From the NCBI GenBank assembly GCA_947623955.1, contig CANQIP010000003.1, positions 1 to 64,000 on the forward strand: a DNA stretch of 64,000 nucleotides, in the 5' to 3' direction. Within the stretch, counting starts at the first letter, position 1. Each line of letters starts with the position of its first letter. Origin of the DNA: an uncultured Clostridia bacterium. Its GTDB lineage: Bacteria; Bacillota; Clostridia; UBA1381. The position numbers and the translations under genes were made by a program. Of the stretch, positions 28,914-39,358 are shown one piece after another. Below the pieces are notes generated by a model. The model had not been told where the DNA came from. It made no database searches and saw only the letters and a program-made list of their open reading frames with translations.

Positions 28914-28968
28914 GCCTCCCCTACTAGGGGAGGTGGCGCCGCAGGCGTCGGAGGGGTTTAATCCCACA
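28914..28968. repeat. REP-like repeat, partial unit
   Basis: GCCTCCCCTACTAGGGGAGGTGGCGCCGCAGGCGTCGGAGGGGTTTAATCCC. Confidence 0.75.
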
Positions 28969-28999
28969 CCCCACAAAAAACCACGGAGGACACAAAACC

Positions 29000-30079
29000 A
29001 TGGAAAAACTACACGTAAACTTAGGCGAAAACTCATACGACATAAAATTCACCGACAGCTTTACCGCGCTGCCGGACGCGATGCGCGAAATAAACGCGCC
29101 GAAAAAGCTGCTGATCGTTACCGACACGAACGTCGAAAAGCTGTACGCCGACGATGTCAAAGCACTGCTCTGCGAAAACGGCTACGACGCGCAGGTATAC
29201 GCGTTCCCCGCTGGCGAGGAGCACAAGAGTATGGACGCGATACTCGGTATATGCGCCGCGTGCATAAATCACGGTCTTGACAGAAAGAGCATGATTGCCG
29301 CGCTCGGCGGCGGCGTGGTCGGCGATATGGCGGGCTTTGCCGCGGCGATATATATGCGCGGCATAGACTTTATCCAGATACCGACGACGCTCCTTTCACA
29401 GTCCGACAGCTCCGTCGGCGGCAAGACGGGCATTGACTTTATGGAAAGCAAAAACATACTGGGCGCGTTCCGTCAGCCGCGCCTTGTGTACATCAACGTG
29501 TCAACGCTTAAAACACTGCCGCAGGAACAGTTCGTGTCGGGCATGGGCGAGGTCATAAAGCACGGAATAATCCGCGACGGCGACTTCTTCCGATACCTCG
29601 AACAAAACGCCGACAGCGTAAAGGCATTAAACGCCGACACGCTTATAAAAATGGACAAAATAAACTGCTCGATAAAAGCGGCTGTGGTCGAGACGGACGA
29701 GAAGGAAAACGGACTTCGCGCAATACTGAATTTCGGTCACACGATAGGTCACGCGGTCGAGTCGGCGTTCGACTTCAAAATGACGCACGGCGAATGTGTG
29801 GGCTTGGGCATGATAGGCGCGTCATATATAGCAAAAGAGCGCAATATGATAGATATGGAAACTCTTTCGCGCATAGAAAAAATACTCAGCCTGTACGGCA
29901 TTAAAACGCGTGTAAAGCTGCCGCCGGCGGAGACGGTCATTGAATATATGCAGAAGGACAAGAAAAAAATCGCGGGAAAGCTGAAATTTGTACTGCCGAC
30001 GGAGATAGGCACGGTTTTGCAGACAACGGACGTCACGCGTGACGAAATACTTTCCGCGCTCGAATATATAGGTGAATAA
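29000..30079 (+). CDS. aroB: 3-dehydroquinate synthase
   Basis: MIAALGGGVVGDMAGFAAAIYMRGIDFIQIPTTLLSQSDSSVGGKTGID; GHTIGHAVES. Confidence 0.95.
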   Translation: MEKLHVNLGENSYDIKFTDSFTALPDAMREINAPKKLLIVTDTNVEKLYADDVKALLCENGYDAQVYAFPAGEEHKSMDAILGICAACINHGLDRKSMIAALGGGVVGDMAGFAAAIYMRGIDFIQIPTTLLSQSDSSVGGKTGIDFMESKNILGAFRQPRLVYINVSTLKTLPQEQFVSGMGEVIKHGIIRDGDFFRYLEQNADSVKALNADTLIKMDKINCSIKAAVVETDEKENGLRAILNFGHTIGHAVESAFDFKMTHGECVGLGMIGASYIAKERNMIDMETLSRIEKILSLYGIKTRVKLPPAETVIEYMQKDKKKIAGKLKFVLPTEIGTVLQTTDVTRDEILSALEYIGE

Positions 30080-30081
30080 AT

Positions 30082-30555
30082 ATGATTTGGCTTGTTATAA
30101 GTATACTTACGGCAGCAGCCGACCAAATAACGAAATACCTCGTCGCGTCGAATATGACGGTCGGCGAAACGGCGTTTTCCGCGGGACTTTTCGATATAAC
30201 CTACGTCAGGAACGAAGGCGCGGCGTTTTCGCTCATGTCGGGCAGAATGTCGCTTTTAAGCGTAATATCGGTCGCGTTCTGCGCAGCGGTCGTCATATGG
30301 TGGATAAAGAAAAAACCGGCCCACCCCATGCTTTGCACTGCCATGACGCTTTTATTTGCGGGCGCGCTCGGCAACGCGATAGACCGAATAGCGCGCGGGT
30401 ACGTCGTGGATTTTATCCGCGCAACGTTCGTGCATTTCCCGATATTCAACGCAGCCGACATAGCGATTACCGTCGGCGCGCTGCTGCTCATTGTGTACGA
30501 GATATTTTTTAACAAAGAGGATAAGTATGAGGACAATAACACTGAAACCGACTGA
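30082..30555 (+). CDS. lspA: Lipoprotein signal peptidase II
   Basis: ISILTAAADQITKYLVA, YVRNEGAAFSL, GNAIDRIARGYVVDFI, FNAADIAITVGALLL. Confidence 0.94.
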   Translation: MIWLVISILTAAADQITKYLVASNMTVGETAFSAGLFDITYVRNEGAAFSLMSGRMSLLSVISVAFCAAVVIWWIKKKPAHPMLCTAMTLLFAGALGNAIDRIARGYVVDFIRATFVHFPIFNAADIAITVGALLLIVYEIFFNKEDKYEDNNTETD

Positions 30556-31444
30556 TGAAAATGTCGGAGAACGCCTTGACAAATTCATATCCGACGTTTC
30601 CGATCTTTCCAGAAACCACGCCGCAAAGCTGTGCGAGGATGGCTTTGTCACGCTTGCGGGTAAGCCGCTTACGAAAAAATACAAAATAACGGGCGGCGAG
30701 GAAATAACGGTGACAGTACCCGAGCCGGAGGAAATGACGGCGCAGCCGGAGGATATACCGCTTGATATAGTGTACGAGGACGACGACGTAATAGTCGTGA
30801 ATAAGCCGCAGGGTATGTGCGTACACCCCGCCGTCGGCAACGAGAGCGGCACGCTCGTAAACGGGCTTATGTATCACTGCAAGGGCTCGCTGAGCGCAAT
30901 AAACGGCGTGATACGTCCGGGAATAGTACACCGCATAGACAAGGACACGTCGGGACTACTTATAGCCGCGAAGAACAACAAAGCGCACCTCGCGCTGTCC
31001 GAACAGCTTAAGGAGCGCAAACCGATGCGCAAATACACGGCGCTCGTAAACGGCAACATAAAAGAGGACGAAGGCACAATAAACAAGCCGATAGCGCGCC
31101 ACCCCTCCGACCGCAAGAAAATGGCGATCGTACAGGGCGGACGCGAGGCAATAACGCATTTTAAGGTGCTGGAACGGTTCGGCGGTTATACGCTCGTAGA
31201 ATGTACGCTCGAAACGGGTCGCACGCACCAGATACGCGTCCACATGGCGTCGATCGGTCACAGCATAGTCGGCGACCCCCTTTACGGAGCAAAAAAAGAA
31301 AAATTTTCGCTAAACGGTCAGCTCCTGCACGCGCGGACAATAGGTTTTGTCCACCCGTCAACGGGTGAAACGATGGAATTTACGAGCGAACTTCCGGAGC
31401 ATTTTTGCCGTATTTTGGAAAAGCTTCGAAAAAATACGACATAA
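30527..31444 (+). CDS. RluA-family 23S rRNA pseudouridine synthase
   Basis: S4-like N-terminus; HRIDKDTSGLLIAAKN; ETGRTHQIRVHM. Start corrected to 30527. Confidence 0.92.
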   Translation: MRTITLKPTDENVGERLDKFISDVSDLSRNHAAKLCEDGFVTLAGKPLTKKYKITGGEEITVTVPEPEEMTAQPEDIPLDIVYEDDDVIVVNKPQGMCVHPAVGNESGTLVNGLMYHCKGSLSAINGVIRPGIVHRIDKDTSGLLIAAKNNKAHLALSEQLKERKPMRKYTALVNGNIKEDEGTINKPIARHPSDRKKMAIVQGGREAITHFKVLERFGGYTLVECTLETGRTHQIRVHMASIGHSIVGDPLYGAKKEKFSLNGQLLHARTIGFVHPSTGETMEFTSELPEHFCRILEKLRKNTT

Positions 31445-31512
31445 TACTTGAATTTTCGCGCAAAAAAAGCTATACTGTATATAAGTATGTTTAACGGGAG
31501 GAAATACATAAA

Positions 31513-32571
31513 ATGAAAAAGCTGTGCGTCATATTCGGCGGCAGGTCACCGGAGCATGACATTTCAAGGAAATCGGTAACCTCTGTACTCAATAATCTCG
31601 ACAAATCCAAATACGATATATATGTAATAGGCATAACGAAAAAGGGCGCGTGGTATCTTTACACCGGCGATATTAAAAATATAGAAGACGGCGAGTGGGA
31701 GAAGGACACGGCGAATAAAAAAAAGGCAATCATATCGCCCGACAGCGAGGACAGAGCCATACTCGTCATTGACGAAAACGGAGTGGAAAAAATACATACA
31801 GACGTTATTTTCCCCGTGCTCCACGGCGAGTACGGCGAGGACGGAACGGTTCAGGGACTTTTCGAGCTTTCGGGTATACCATACGTGGGCGCAGGCGTAA
31901 TGGCGTCGGCAAACGGCATGGACAAAACCTCGTCGAAGATCGTGTTTGAAAGCGCGGGCATACCGCAGGCTGACTGGGTTGTCGTAAACAGGAACGACGA
32001 CTTTGAGGAAAAGATGAACGAGATAGAAAACCGTCTCGGTTATCCGTGTTTCGTAAAACCCGCGAGAACCGGCTCGTCTGTCGGCGTAGGCAAGGCTCAC
32101 GACAGAGAGGAGCTTAAAAACGCGCTTGAAAACGCGGCGAAGTTTGACAGAAAAATCCTCGCTGAGGAAAATATAGACGGACGCGAGGTGGAGTGCGCCG
32201 TACTCGGCAACGATGACGTGAAGGCGGCGACGGTCGGCGAGATAATGCCGACGGTCGAGTTTTACGATTTCGACGCGAAGTACAACGACAATTCCACAAA
32301 GCTGCAAATACCGGCTGACCTTCCCGAAGAAACGACAGAGACGATAAGAGAGTACGCGGTGCGCGCGTTTAAGGCGCTTGACGGCGACGGACTGTCGAGA
32401 GTTGACTTCTTTGTGAGGAACTCCGACGGAAAGGTGCTGTTAAACGAAATAAACACGCTGCCGGGCTTTACGAATATAAGCATGTATCCGAAGTTGTGGG
32501 GCGCTGTGGGCATAGAATACGGCGAACTTCTGGACAGACTGATAGAGCTTGCGCTCGAAAGGGTTAAATAA
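31513..32571 (+). CDS. ddl: D-alanine--D-alanine ligase
   Basis: KLCVIFGGRSPEHDISRKSV; LHGEYGEDGTVQGLFEL; LLNEINTLPGFTNISMYPKLW. Confidence 0.95.
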   Translation: MKKLCVIFGGRSPEHDISRKSVTSVLNNLDKSKYDIYVIGITKKGAWYLYTGDIKNIEDGEWEKDTANKKKAIISPDSEDRAILVIDENGVEKIHTDVIFPVLHGEYGEDGTVQGLFELSGIPYVGAGVMASANGMDKTSSKIVFESAGIPQADWVVVNRNDDFEEKMNEIENRLGYPCFVKPARTGSSVGVGKAHDREELKNALENAAKFDRKILAEENIDGREVECAVLGNDDVKAATVGEIMPTVEFYDFDAKYNDNSTKLQIPADLPEETTETIREYAVRAFKALDGDGLSRVDFFVRNSDGKVLLNEINTLPGFTNISMYPKLWGAVGIEYGELLDRLIELALERVK

Positions 32572-33380
32572 TGAATAATAAGAGCATAGGCGTTTTTGAC
32601 TCGGGACTTGGCGGACTCACCGCCGTAAAGCAGATAATGCAGGAACTCCCGAACGAAAACATCATATATTTCGGCGACACGGGCAGAGTGCCGTACGGTA
32701 CGCGCTCGCGTGACACGATTTTGAAGTACACGCGCGGCGACATACGGTTTTTAAAAACGTTCGACGTTAAAATAATCGTCATAGCCTGCGGTACGGCGTC
32801 AAGCGCGGCGCTGCCGATGATAAAAAACGAGTTTGACGTTCCGATAGTCGGCGTTATAGACGCAGCCGTTTACGCGGCGGTAAGAGCGACGAAGAACGGT
32901 AAAATCGGCGTAATAGGCACGTCGGGAACGATAAAAAGCGGCGAGTACGAAAAGCAGATAAAAGCCTACGACGGCAATATGGAGGTATATTCCAAGGCGT
33001 GTCCGATGTTTGTGCCACTCGTCGAGAACGGCTACTTTGACTCGCCGGTGACTAAACTCATAGTCGAGGAGTACCTCGAAGAAATACGCTCAAAGGGCGT
33101 AGACACGCTCATACTGGGCTGCACGCATTACCCGCTGCTTGCGAAAACGATAGGCGAGTACATGGGAGATGGCATTACGCTCATAAATTCGGGCGCGGAG
33201 GTCGCGAAGTACCTCAAAAAGAAATTCGACCGTGAAATGATGCACTCCTCCGTTACCGACGAGGAACAGTACCGCTACTATGTGAGCGACGACATTTCAA
33301 GCTTTGAGGAACTCGGCGGCATTTTCCTTGAACGGGAAATAAACGGACAGGTGAGTAAAATTGACATTGAAAAATACTGA
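32571..33380 (+). CDS. murI: Glutamate racemase
   Basis: SIGVFDSGLGGLTAVKQIMQELPNENIIYFGDTGRVPYGTRS; ACGTASSAAL; LGCTHYPLL. Confidence 0.95.
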   Translation: MNNKSIGVFDSGLGGLTAVKQIMQELPNENIIYFGDTGRVPYGTRSRDTILKYTRGDIRFLKTFDVKIIVIACGTASSAALPMIKNEFDVPIVGVIDAAVYAAVRATKNGKIGVIGTSGTIKSGEYEKQIKAYDGNMEVYSKACPMFVPLVENGYFDSPVTKLIVEEYLEEIRSKGVDTLILGCTHYPLLAKTIGEYMGDGITLINSGAEVAKYLKKKFDREMMHSSVTDEEQYRYYVSDDISSFEELGGIFLEREINGQVSKIDIEKY

Positions 33381-33792
33381 TAATTCGTATAAAATAGTAG
33401 TCAGAAACACACAGACGATAGACGGTGAGCAAAATATTGTCGAGGAAACGGCTCTCGGCAGCTACCGTGAAAAAAACGGCAAGCAGTACATAACGTACCG
33501 CACCGATGAAACAAAGGAAAGCGAAAGCACGTCGTCAACGCTGATAATCGACGGCGACAGCCTGACGATACGTCGGCGCGGAAACACAAGTTCGCATATG
33601 GTATACAGAGCCGGACACAGGCACTCGTTCCCGTACGCCACGCCGTACGGCACGATAGACATGGAACTTGAAACGGACAGGCTTATATCATATCTGTCCG
33701 AGCATGGCGGCACGATAGAGCTTGCGTACACGCTCACGATACAAGGCGAAAAATACCTTAACGATATGAAAATTACAGTGGTAAAGGGGTAG
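33361..33792 (+). CDS. DUF1934 domain-containing protein (YwiB-like)
   Basis: 143-aa beta-barrel-like protein downstream of murI; YREKNGKQYITYRTDE...LTIRRRG. Confidence 0.7.
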   Translation: MTLKNTDNSYKIVVRNTQTIDGEQNIVEETALGSYREKNGKQYITYRTDETKESESTSSTLIIDGDSLTIRRRGNTSSHMVYRAGHRHSFPYATPYGTIDMELETDRLISYLSEHGGTIELAYTLTIQGEKYLNDMKITVVKG

Positions 33793-33797
33793 AAGAA

Positions 33798-35249
33798 ATG
33801 AAAATGAAGAAAATTGCGGCGATTATACTGGCTGTTTCGATGATGTCCTCCGCGTCCGTTTTCGCGGCGCCGGAGAAAACAACCGAACCCGAAATAGACT
33901 ACAGCGGCGAATATATGGCGTTTGACCAGATAGCCGACTATATATCGAGGCTTTACATAGACGAGTACAGCAAGGATTACATCATGGCGCAGGGCTTGTC
34001 GGAGCTTTTGCGCGGCGACGACGAAACGCTTGTACAGCTTTTAAAGAACACGCTCAGAAGTCTTGACGAGTACAGTGAGTTTTACACTGCGGAGGAATAT
34101 AAGCAGTTCGAGGACAATCTGTCGCATACCGAGTACGGAATCGGAATATTGATGCGCGAAAACGAGGACGGGCTTTTCGAGGTCACGGATTTTGCCGAGG
34201 GCAACGACAACGCGAAAAATGCGGGAATAGAAATCGGCGATATAATTATAAAAGTTGACGGCAAGGACATAAGCGGACTGGGTATGGCTGCTGTGCGCGG
34301 TATGGTGGTCGGCGAGGACGGCAGCGAGGTTACGATAACCGTTCTTCGCGGCGGCAAGGAAATTGACATAACCGTGACGCGCGGCGTATCGGTGAACATG
34401 GGCACAGTGTTCTCATACATATACGACGACACCATAGGATATATACAAATTCAATCCTTCGGTATCGGCACAAGCGATGAATTTACCGAGGCGCTTGACT
34501 TTATGCGCGAGAACAATATTAAAAAGTTAATTATTGATTTACGCGATAACGTCGGCGGCGTGACAGCCGAGGCAATCTCGATCGCGCAGCAAATCGTGCC
34601 GAAGGGTAAAATAATCGACGCGAAATTCAGGGTGGCGGCTGATAACGCGACATACACGTCGTCGCTTACGAAGAAAGAGTTTGACATTGCGGTGCTTGTA
34701 AACGAATACACAGCGTCGTCGTCGGAAATTCTCGCCAGCGCAATTCAGGACTCAAAGGCGGGAACGCTTATCGGCACACAAACCTTCGGCAAGGCTGTCA
34801 TACAGGGCGTATACCCCCTCCAGAACGGCGCCGTATTTAAGATTACCACGGGAAAATATATCACACGCAACGGCAGAGAGATAAACAAGGTCGGTCTGAC
34901 GCCGGACGAGTATGTTGAAAATGAGGTTACAAAATTTGACACGACCGATTATACACAGTTCGACTACAACACAAGCGTATCGCTCGGACAGTCGCACCCG
35001 AATGTCACGGCTGCGAAAGAGCGTATGAATCTCATGGGCGCTTACGACGGCGAGATAAACGATGTGTTTGACACGGATTTTTACGACGCGGTAAAAACGT
35101 TTCAGAGTATGAACGACATATTCTCCTACGGAGTGCTTGACGCGGTGACGATGGAAATGATCGAAAGCATTATTTCGGAATTTGACATAATTAGAGATTT
35201 GCAGTTTGAGACCGCGTACACAAAATTCGGCGGAAAACTTGAGGAATAA
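33798..35249 (+). CDS. S41 family C-terminal processing peptidase with PDZ and peptidoglycan-binding domain
   Basis: Signal peptide; PDZ EIGDIIIKVDGKDISGL; LIIDLRDNVGGVTAEA; EYTASSSEILASAIQD; C-terminal PG_binding_1-like repeat. Confidence 0.9.
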   Translation: MKMKKIAAIILAVSMMSSASVFAAPEKTTEPEIDYSGEYMAFDQIADYISRLYIDEYSKDYIMAQGLSELLRGDDETLVQLLKNTLRSLDEYSEFYTAEEYKQFEDNLSHTEYGIGILMRENEDGLFEVTDFAEGNDNAKNAGIEIGDIIIKVDGKDISGLGMAAVRGMVVGEDGSEVTITVLRGGKEIDITVTRGVSVNMGTVFSYIYDDTIGYIQIQSFGIGTSDEFTEALDFMRENNIKKLIIDLRDNVGGVTAEAISIAQQIVPKGKIIDAKFRVAADNATYTSSLTKKEFDIAVLVNEYTASSSEILASAIQDSKAGTLIGTQTFGKAVIQGVYPLQNGAVFKITTGKYITRNGREINKVGLTPDEYVENEVTKFDTTDYTQFDYNTSVSLGQSHPNVTAAKERMNLMGAYDGEINDVFDTDFYDAVKTFQSMNDIFSYGVLDAVTMEMIESIISEFDIIRDLQFETAYTKFGGKLEE

Positions 35250-35268
35250 ACAATATCGGAGCATACAA

Positions 35269-35302
35269 AGCCCCCGGACATGCTGTTCGGGGGCTTTTTT
35301 TG
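35269..35302 (+). terminator. Rho-independent terminator
   Basis: AAAGCCCCCGGACATGCTGTTCGGGGGCTTTTTTT. Confidence 0.9.
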
Positions 35303-35388
35303 CGTAAAAGTACAGGCTCGCGTGCGCGGGAGCAAGCATATAATACAAGAGCAAAACATAAATATAGACATGGAAAGGAAAGGTTTTT

Positions 35389-35613
35389 ATGAACAGAATT
35401 GAGCAGCTATTAAAAGACTTCGACCAAAATCAGCTCAGAGAAATAAACAAATTTCTTCAAAGCGCGGAGGGAGAGAGATTAAAAACGCAGATTTCAAACG
35501 CCGACAAAGACCGTCTCATACGCGAGTTTTCAAGGCTTGACCAATCCGAAATACAGAAACGTATAGCGGGACTTAAATCCTCGGACATCAAAAAAATAAT
35601 GAGAAATATGTGA
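35389..35613 (+). CDS. Small helical hypothetical protein
   Basis: 74 aa with RBS GGAAAGG; co-directional with two further small genes. Confidence 0.7.
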   Translation: MNRIEQLLKDFDQNQLREINKFLQSAEGERLKTQISNADKDRLIREFSRLDQSEIQKRIAGLKSSDIKKIMRNM

Positions 35614-35623
35614 GGTGTTGAAA

Positions 35624-35923
35624 ATGGCTGACATATCCGAAACCATTAAAAGCTTACTTGACAGCGACGCGGGCGACTCGATAAAGAGTATGGTAAACTC
35701 TCTTTCGTCCGGCGGCGGCAAGACGCCCGACGCGGACAGTCTCGCGTCAATAGGGCAGCTTAAGAGTATCGCCGAAAATCTTGCGAACAACCATTCCGAC
35801 CCGAGAACGAACCTACTGCTGTCATTAAAACCGTATATGCACGGCGGCAGACGTCAGACGATAGACGGCATGGTAAAAATGATAGGCGCGGTGAACATTA
35901 TAAAAGCGATGGGGTATAAATAA
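35624..35923 (+). CDS. Small hypothetical protein
   Basis: MADISETIKSLLDSDAGDSIKSMVNSLSSGGGKTPDADS...; start corrected to 35624. Confidence 0.7.
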   Translation: MADISETIKSLLDSDAGDSIKSMVNSLSSGGGKTPDADSLASIGQLKSIAENLANNHSDPRTNLLLSLKPYMHGGRRQTIDGMVKMIGAVNIIKAMGYK

Positions 35924-35946
35924 GCCTGCAAAGGGGGAGGAACGGT

Positions 35947-36234
35947 ATGTACAGAACCTACAGCTATAAGGATATGCCGGTCGTAAGACAGCAGCAGCGG
36001 GGGAACACGGGAAACACGGGGGACACTAAAATGCCAAGCGTCGGGGACACTAAAACGACAAAAGGGGACACTAAAATAAAAAAGAGGGACACTAAAACAC
36101 TGCCGTTTCTCGGAGACCTTTCAAGCGATGAGATAATCATACTTGCCGTCGCGATTATCCTTCTCGCCGACGGATGCGACGACAAGCTGCTTATAGCCGC
36201 GCTTGCGTTTTTGTTTATCTCAGACAGGCTTTAG
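35947..36234 (+). CDS. Small putative membrane protein with GDTK repeats and hydrophobic C-terminus
   Basis: 95 aa; GDTKMPSVGDTKTTKGDTKIKKRDTKT...DEIIILAVAIILLADGCDDKLLIAALAFLFI; RBS GGGGAGGA. Confidence 0.65.
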   Translation: MYRTYSYKDMPVVRQQQRGNTGNTGDTKMPSVGDTKTTKGDTKIKKRDTKTLPFLGDLSSDEIIILAVAIILLADGCDDKLLIAALAFLFISDRL

Positions 36235-36297
36235 TATAATTCTCCGTAAAATGTAAATAATAACACATATGATAATTAAACGTCACGGAGGACGAAA

Positions 36298-36684
36298 ATG
36301 GTATACGAGCCCAAATTTTACCGCTGCGCCGAATGCGGCGCGATTTTGGAGGCGATAACGCCCCAGTGCTGCGACGAGCTTTACTGCTGCGGACACGAAA
36401 CGCAGCTTATGCGCGCGAACGAGCTTAGTGACCTTCGGGAAAAGCATATGCCGATAGTTACGCGCTGCGATAAAAGTCTTACGGTAAGCGTCGGCGGAAC
36501 GCTCCACCCGATGAGCAGCGAGCACAGCATTCTGTGGATCGAGGTCAAGAGCAAGTACCGCACGCGCCGCGTCATGCTCAAAAAAGGCGACGACCCGGTG
36601 GTCACTTTTAAAATCCCCATAAACATACCGGTGAAGGTTTATTCATACTGCAACAAGCACGGGCTATGGAAAGCGACGGCGTAA
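36298..36684 (+). CDS. Desulfoferrodoxin / superoxide reductase
   Basis: FYRCAECGAILEAI..CC, EKHMPIV, LHPMSSEHSILWIEV, YCNKHGLWKA. Confidence 0.92.
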   Translation: MVYEPKFYRCAECGAILEAITPQCCDELYCCGHETQLMRANELSDLREKHMPIVTRCDKSLTVSVGGTLHPMSSEHSILWIEVKSKYRTRRVMLKKGDDPVVTFKIPINIPVKVYSYCNKHGLWKATA

Positions 36685-36687
36685 AAA

Positions 36688-36718
36688 CAAAAGCGTACCC
36701 TCGGGTGCGCTTTTTTGC
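36688..36718 (+). terminator. Rho-independent terminator
   Basis: AAGCGTACCCTCGGGTGCGCTTTTTT. Confidence 0.8.
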
Positions 36719-36849
36719 TGCCATGAAATACCCGATATGTAACCTTTTTGCATGCGCGGATTTTGTCGTAACATTTTTTATGTTCGACAACCGTATTTGA
36801 CATTTTTCTTACAGCGGCGGGAGTATAATACATCATAGAGGTGGTCAAA

Positions 36850-37689
36850 ATGATTGTGTACGCCGACGTGTTGTTTCTGATAAATTTCATATCGTCGTAC
36901 ATCATGCTCCGCCTCATCGAACGCCTTATATTAAAACGGCGCGTAAAAACGGTTCGGATGGTTATTGCGGCGGCGGTAGGCGGTATGGCGTCCGTGGTAA
37001 TTTTCTGCGCGGGTCTGCCGGACGCGCTTTTACTGCCGATTAGGACATTATCCGCCGTAATAATGGTTTTTGCGGCATTTTTCACCCGAGGAGGACATAT
37101 TTTTCGCACCGTTTTATGGCTTTTCGCGCTGTCGGGTATGACCGTCGCAGCAGCGATAATGCTTACGATGCTGCTCGGTCAGGCGACCGGAGCACTCGTA
37201 AAATGCGGCACCGTATACTTCGACCTTCCGTCGGGAGTGTTTTTAACGATTTTTATATTGTCGTATGCGGCTATGGCGTTTTTTATGAAAACACTTCAAA
37301 ACCGCCGCGCAAAAAGACGATATTCGGTGACAATATCGTTAGGCGGCAAAAAAATCACCGTTACGGCATTGTTCGACAGCGGCAATCTTCTGCGCGACCC
37401 GCTTTCGGGTAAGTGCGTGAGCGTGCTCGAATGGGATAAGGCTAAGGAACTTATCGGCGCGGATTACAGCTACGACGCGCTTTTGGAACATACGGACGAC
37501 GTGATTGTAAGAGCCGTGCCGTACCGCGGCATAAACGGCACGGGCGGTATAATATACGTCTTTACAGCCGACGCGCTTGAAATACCCGAGGAAAAGAAGT
37601 CGGCGGAAAACACGCTTATAGGACTATACAACGGACGGCTGTCGCCGGACGGTGAATATAACGCGCTCGTGAATTCGGCGCTATTGTGA
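36850..37689 (+). CDS. spoIIGA: Sigma-E processing peptidase SpoIIGA
   Basis: [27 protein letters not shown]...; C-terminal aspartic-protease-like [16 protein letters not shown]; immediately upstream of sigE. Confidence 0.9.
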   Translation: MIVYADVLFLINFISSYIMLRLIERLILKRRVKTVRMVIAAAVGGMASVVIFCAGLPDALLLPIRTLSAVIMVFAAFFTRGGHIFRTVLWLFALSGMTVAAAIMLTMLLGQATGALVKCGTVYFDLPSGVFLTIFILSYAAMAFFMKTLQNRRAKRRYSVTISLGGKKITVTALFDSGNLLRDPLSGKCVSVLEWDKAKELIGADYSYDALLEHTDDVIVRAVPYRGINGTGGIIYVFTADALEIPEEKKSAENTLIGLYNGRLSPDGEYNALVNSALL

Positions 37690-37703
37690 AGGGAGCGAAG
37701 AAA

Positions 37704-38417
37704 ATGGAATTGCTGGATACGCTGAAAAGGACGTTTATGTTTATCGGTTCAAATCCTTTAAAATGCGACGAGGTATACTATATCGGCGGCAGCGACACGC
37801 TCCCGGCTCCGCTGTCGAAGGATGAGGAAGCGCGTCTTATCGCGAGACTCGCCGAGGGGGATTTGTCTGTAAAAACGACGCTGATTGAGCATAATCTCCG
37901 CCTTGTTGTATACATTGCGCGTAAATTTGAAAATACGGGCATATACGTCGAGGATTTAATCTCGATAGGCACGATAGGACTTATAAAGGCGATAAACACC
38001 TTTAAGCCCGACAAGAACATAAAACTCGCGACATACGCGTCAAGGTGCATAGAAAACGAGATACTGATGTACCTGAGGAAAAACTCAAACATGCGCAGCG
38101 AGATTTCGATTGACGAACCGCTGAACGTGGACTGGGACGGCAACGAACTTCTGCTGTCGGACATACTCGGCACGGACAGCGACGTCATATGCAAAAACAT
38201 CGAGGACGAGGTTGACAAGGCTTTGCTCGCCGACGCGCTTTCAAAACTCACGAGCCGGGAACAGCAGATTATGAAAATGCGTTTCGGTCTGGGCAAGGAA
38301 AAAGAAAAAACGCAGAAGGAGGTAGCCGACATACTCGGCATATCACAGTCATATATATCGAGACTTGAAAAAAGAATAATCGGGAGGCTGAAAAAAGAGA
38401 TAGTAAAGATGTCATAA
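37704..38417 (+). CDS. sigE: RNA polymerase sporulation sigma factor SigE
   Basis: [30 protein letters not shown]...; [36 protein letters not shown]. Confidence 0.93.
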   Translation: MELLDTLKRTFMFIGSNPLKCDEVYYIGGSDTLPAPLSKDEEARLIARLAEGDLSVKTTLIEHNLRLVVYIARKFENTGIYVEDLISIGTIGLIKAINTFKPDKNIKLATYASRCIENEILMYLRKNSNMRSEISIDEPLNVDWDGNELLLSDILGTDSDVICKNIEDEVDKALLADALSKLTSREQQIMKMRFGLGKEKEKTQKEVADILGISQSYISRLEKRIIGRLKKEIVKMS

Positions 38418-38483
38418 TACATATCCGCGTCATATTCTTATACATACCGTGCGCCGCACGGGAATAACAAGGAGGTAAGGGAT

Positions 38484-39254
38484 ATGACAAACAAGGTGGA
38501 AATCTGCGGAGTAAACACATCTAAACTTCCGGTACTGTCGAGAGAAGAAAAGAACGCGCTGTTCATAAAAATAAAGCAGGGGGATAAAGAGGCACGCGAG
38601 ACATTTGTAAAAGGCAATCTTCGTCTTGTGCTGAGCGTTATACAACGGTTTAAAAGCAGGGGAGAGAACCCCGACGATTTGTTTCAGGTCGGGTGCATAG
38701 GACTTATAAAAGCAATCGACAACTTTGACCTGTCGCAGAACGTTCAGTTTTCAACATACGCCGTACCGATGATAATAGGAGAAATACGGCGTTACCTTCG
38801 CGATAACAACGCCATACGCGTGAGCCGTTCTTTAAAGGATATAGCCTATAAGGCAATGCACATAAGGGAAAAGCTTATAAACGCAAACTCAAAAGAGCCC
38901 ACAATAACGGAGATCGCAAATGAATTAAATCTGCCGAAAGAAGAGGTCGCGCTCGCGCTCGACGCGATAGCCGAACCGGTATCGCTGTTTGAGCCGGTGT
39001 ACCATGACGGTGGCGAGGCAATATACGTAATGGATCAGGTCAAAGACTCAAAAAACGTGGACGAAAACTGGCTCCGCAGCATAGCGTTAAGCGAGGCTAT
39101 GAAACATCTCGGAGCAAGGGAAAAACACATCCTGAACCTGAGATTTTTCAAGAGCCGGACGCAGATGGAGGTGGCGAAGGAAATAGGAATATCTCAGGCG
39201 CAGGTGTCGCGGCTCGAAAAAAACGCCTTAAAGCAGCTTAGGAAATATATATAA
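38484..39254 (+). CDS. sigG: RNA polymerase sporulation sigma factor SigG
   Basis: MTNKVEICGVNTSKLPVLSREEKNALF...DDLFQVGCIGLIKAIDNFDLSQNVQFSTYAVPMIIGEIRRYLRDNN. Confidence 0.94.
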   Translation: MTNKVEICGVNTSKLPVLSREEKNALFIKIKQGDKEARETFVKGNLRLVLSVIQRFKSRGENPDDLFQVGCIGLIKAIDNFDLSQNVQFSTYAVPMIIGEIRRYLRDNNAIRVSRSLKDIAYKAMHIREKLINANSKEPTITEIANELNLPKEEVALALDAIAEPVSLFEPVYHDGGEAIYVMDQVKDSKNVDENWLRSIALSEAMKHLGAREKHILNLRFFKSRTQMEVAKEIGISQAQVSRLEKNALKQLRKYI

Positions 39255-39358
39255 TAAAAAATATGTCAAAAAAATCAATGTCGCTCTTGCAATTCGGTAA
39301 AATTTCGTGTATAATAGACATATACGTGTAACAAATGCGAAAAGATGGAGGAATGACA

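Noticed and set aside
28496-28968. CRISPR array
   Set aside because: Repeats are heterogeneous palindromic units without regular spacing or unique spacers, and no cas genes are seen in the window.
36018-36098. Short regular repeat GGGGACACTAAAA as a CRISPR or iteron array
   Set aside because: Spacing of 24/21/21 nt keeps one reading frame within a gene with a good RBS; best explained as a coding peptide repeat.
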